Source of the DNA: Kolteria novifilia
GTDB taxonomy: Bacteria; Planctomycetota; Planctomycetia; Kolteriales; Kolteriaceae
Assembly (NCBI GenBank): GCA_007748055.1
Contig: CP036279.1
Span: forward strand, 3,844,001 to 3,908,000
Direction of reading: 5' to 3'
Length of the DNA stretch: 64,000 bases
Shown: positions 62,169-64,000 of the stretch, piece after piece
Position numbering within the stretch: the first letter of the stretch is position 1
Layout: every line of letters begins with the position of its first letter
The notes under the pieces: model-generated
Seen by the model: only the letters and a program-made list of their open reading frames with translations
What the model was told of the DNA's origin: nothing
Database searches by the model: none
Made by a program: the position numbers and the translations under genes

Positions 62169-63095
62169 ATGGGGCGTCTCTCGACGGTTCTCGAACCATC
62201 CGATCGTTTTTCGCTGAGGACGATCGTCTTCAGTCACGGCTGGTACGACCTGCCACCTTTCCATTGGGATCCCGAACAAGAGACGCTCACGACCTCGGCC
62301 CGTCTTCTTGGGCGAGCCGTTCTCTTGACTCTCCACGCCCCAACGCGGAGTGAACTTACCCTAGAGGTCGACTGTAAGGGTCGCGTTCCCAAGCGATTGG
62401 AAGGGGCGGCGATCGAACTGGTCACGACCATGCTCGGGCTCGACGGAGAAGTCGACGACTTTTTCTCCGCCGCGGGCAAGCGATACGCCTGGGCCCGCCG
62501 GATCGGCGCCGGCCGCCTGCTCCGGTCGCCGTCGGCGTTCGAGGACGCGGTCAAGATGCTCGCCACGACCAATTGCAGTTGGTCGCTCACCCGCTCCATG
62601 GTCAACAAATTGGTCGGTGAACTGGGCGACATCGGCCCCGGCGGACGTCGGCTCTTCCCCACGCCCGGCGCGATGGCCGATCAGCCGGTCTCGTTCTACA
62701 AGAGCCGCATTCGCGCGGGTTATCGCTCCGAGAGTTTGCAACGGTTCGCGGCGCAAGTCGTTGATGGGACGGTTGATCCGGAGCGATGGCCGGTTTGGGA
62801 GGGAACGACCGAGGAATTGATCGCCGAGATCGTCCAACTGCGAGGATTCGGATGCTACGCGGCGGAGAACCTCTGCAAGCTCTTTGGGCGGTTTGACTAC
62901 CTCGGACTCGACAGTTGGTGTCTAAAAAAGTACACCACGCTTCATGGGCCCCAAGAGGATGTCGCCAAGGCGATTCGGGCCAAGTACGAGCAATTCGGCC
63001 GGTGGAAGGGCCTCGCTCTATGGCTCGATCTGACGCGTGACTGGCATGAGGGAAGCGCCCAGGAGGAGACGGCGACCGGTTTCACCAAGTCCTAA
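62169..63095 (+). CDS. AlkA/HhH-GPD-type DNA glycosylase
   Basis: 308 residues. The C-terminal half is a helix-hairpin-helix GPD domain: IVQLRGFGCYAAENLCKLFG, then the catalytic Asp in LGLDSWCLKKY. The position of the OGG1-type catalytic Lys is Tyr (GFGCYAA), so a monofunctional AlkA-like glycosylase acting on alkylated bases is more likely than a beta-lyase. The N-terminal 100 residues form a beta-rich domain as in AlkA (FHWDPEQETLTTS). No C-terminal iron-sulfur cysteines. It is coupled to the upstream glycosyltransferase only by position. Confidence 0.8.
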   Translation: MGRLSTVLEPSDRFSLRTIVFSHGWYDLPPFHWDPEQETLTTSARLLGRAVLLTLHAPTRSELTLEVDCKGRVPKRLEGAAIELVTTMLGLDGEVDDFFSAAGKRYAWARRIGAGRLLRSPSAFEDAVKMLATTNCSWSLTRSMVNKLVGELGDIGPGGRRLFPTPGAMADQPVSFYKSRIRAGYRSESLQRFAAQVVDGTVDPERWPVWEGTTEELIAEIVQLRGFGCYAAENLCKLFGRFDYLGLDSWCLKKYTTLHGPQEDVAKAIRAKYEQFGRWKGLALWLDLTRDWHEGSAQEETATGFTKS

Positions 63096-63177
63096 GGCTC
63101 TAGATTGGTAAGTTCGCTTGATGACAACTCGTTGCCCACTCGTGCGGGAGTGTGCTGAACGAGGGGGGCTCTTCCCG

Positions 63178-63202
63178 CATGCCCACGACAAGCGTGGGCA
63201 TG
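63178..63202. repeat. Perfect CATGCCCACG hairpin repeat
   Basis: CATGCCCACG (63178-63187) and CGTGGGCATG (63193-63202) form a perfect 10-bp stem with loop ACAAG, 82 bases after the glycosylase stop. Same family as the units at 19078-19106 and 25136-25251. Probably a terminator or 3' structure. Confidence 0.65.
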
Positions 63203-63490
63203 TCACCCAGAAGATCTCTTGGCAAGGAGTCTACTCGTCAGGCCACTAGGCCCCGCTTCTGGAACGGATGATTGGCCGCATCTCGGGGCAAAAAGTCCGT
63301 TGGCGACCTGCAATACCCATTCCTCGACAGGGTCGCACCAGCAGTCGCCGTGTAACATGGCCGACTCGCCCAGGTTTCGGTTGATCCAGGCTGGATCGTC
63401 CCAACCGTCGGTGCCCGCGATGAGATCAACGCCATTTGTCGCGATCCGGCGGAACAGAAGCGTCAAGGTAGCACAGAACGGGGCAAAATC
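63203..63490 (-). pseudogene. Decayed amidohydrolase-like fragment
   Basis: A minus-strand frame with high third-position GC reads FAPFCATLTLLFRRIATNGV then DLIAGTDGWDDP and LHGDCWCDPVEEWVL. This resembles the C-terminal part of amidohydrolases, where a helix, the strand ending in AGTD and an LHxE segment follow one another. There is no proper start (only a TTG at 63466), the N-terminal metal-binding part is missing, and the end is degenerate. It is best read as a remnant. A short expressed protein cannot be excluded. Confidence 0.35.
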
Positions 63491-64000
63491 ATGTCACTGG
63501 CCAAATACGTCGTCCCGGCCAACGAAGTCCACTACGAATTCGAAATCGCGGGGCTCAGCGAGTTTCAACTGACTCGCTTCGAACTTCACGAAGCCCTCAA
63601 CGAGATCGGCTACCTCGACGTCGACTTGATCAACGTCGACACCTCCATCGACCTGGCCAGCGCGATGGGAAAGAAAGCGAGCTTGAAGATCCTCGCGGGC
63701 ACCGAGGACGACCGCCAGGCACGCTACTACCACGGAATCGTGCAGCGATTCGAACTCACCGGCACCGACGACAAAGCCGCGTACTACAGCGCCCGCGTCG
63801 TTCCCCGACTTTGGAAGCTCGGCCGCAAGCACAAGAGTCGCGTCCACGTCACCGAGCAGTCACAGCGCAAGACGTTCAAGGACGTCGTCGAGAAGGTGCT
63901 CCAGGAAGGCGGACTCTCGGGAACGAGCGTCAGCTTCAAACTCAACGAGGGCGACTATCAGCCCTTCAGTTTCCTGACGCAGTACCGCGAAACGGACCTC
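63491..64000 (+). CDS. Type VI secretion tip protein VgrG/TssI, N-terminal part (runs off the window)
   Basis: The frame opens at an ATG (63491) and continues past the window end; 170 codons are visible. The N-terminal VgrG/gp27-like pattern is clear: EVHYEFEIAGLSEFQLTRFE, IDLASAMGKKASLKI, a YYHGIVQRFELTG strand, and the signature YYSARVVPRLWKLG followed by FKDVVEKVL and FSFLTQYRETDL. VgrG forms the spike of the type VI secretion system or of related contractile injection systems. Other T6SS genes would be expected to the right. Upstream is a decayed gene remnant and a hairpin repeat, so the locus start is abrupt. Confidence 0.87.
   Translation, partial: MSLAKYVVPANEVHYEFEIAGLSEFQLTRFELHEALNEIGYLDVDLINVDTSIDLASAMGKKASLKILAGTEDDRQARYYHGIVQRFELTGTDDKAAYYSARVVPRLWKLGRKHKSRVHVTEQSQRKTFKDVVEKVLQEGGLSGTSVSFKLNEGDYQPFSFLTQYRETDL

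Overview
The window is GC-rich, gene-dense bacterial DNA, almost certainly from a planctomycete (Planctomycetota). The grounds are content rather than any marker gene: two clusters of secreted PSCyt1/DUF1549/DUF1553 cytochrome-like proteins paired with Tat-exported DUF1501 proteins, a WD40-cytochrome-PPC protein, a Ser/Thr kinase fused to WD40 propellers and divergent from an ECF sigma factor, an ABC-2 permease/GldG fusion with a DUF4340 partner, and many hairpin repeats in the gaps between genes. I found no rRNA, tRNA, CRISPR array, IS element or prophage.

Layout. 1-1178: ApbE-type flavin transferase (cut by the window edge) and a calcineurin-like phosphatase, on the minus strand. 1337-2602: moeA. 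2688-9195: a minus-strand flagellar basal-body operon read as TPR protein, FlgN-like protein, flgB, flgC, fliE, fliF. 9933-11609: metG. 11695-17510: minus-strand ABC operon (ATPase, permease/GldG fusion, DUF4340). 17831-26776: EF-hand esterase, M48 protease, secreted TPR protein, hisB, FHA-EAL regulator and a proline-rich lipoprotein. 27723-38641: first PSCyt/DUF1501 cluster of four genes. 38822-43890: DEDD exonuclease, ECF sigma factor and the kinase. 44067-48775: second PSCyt/DUF1501 pair. 48776-51845: repeat-rich DNA around an alpha/beta hydrolase and a DoxX-like protein. 51846-56156: tandem SGNH-like paralogues and a Wza-type export lipoprotein. 56518-63095: a NadD-NadK fusion, two convergent MFS transporters, a family 2 glycosyltransferase and an AlkA-like glycosylase. 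63203-64000: a decayed amidohydrolase-like remnant and the start of a VgrG gene cut by the window edge.

How genes may work together. The flagellar operon supplies rod and MS-ring parts. The ABC operon resembles the gliding-type GldA/GldF/GldG sets. Each DUF1501 gene lies directly behind a DUF1549/DUF1553 gene, so the two products probably form one extracytoplasmic functional unit whose substrate is unknown. FHA-EAL, kinase and ECF sigma factor point to signalling through Ser/Thr phosphorylation and possibly c-di-GMP. At least five intergenic repeat families sit mostly within about 100 bases after stop codons, many as perfect hairpins, and two loci carry very recent tandem duplications.

The most unusual items are the NadD-NadK fusion with an altered nucleotidyltransferase motif, the tandem SGNH paralogues of which one has lost its catalytic residues, the CX4CH haem-like motif in one PSCyt protein, the four-cysteine cluster in the FHA-EAL protein, and a repeated element carrying a short basic ORF. 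Functions are read from motifs by eye; no database search was possible.
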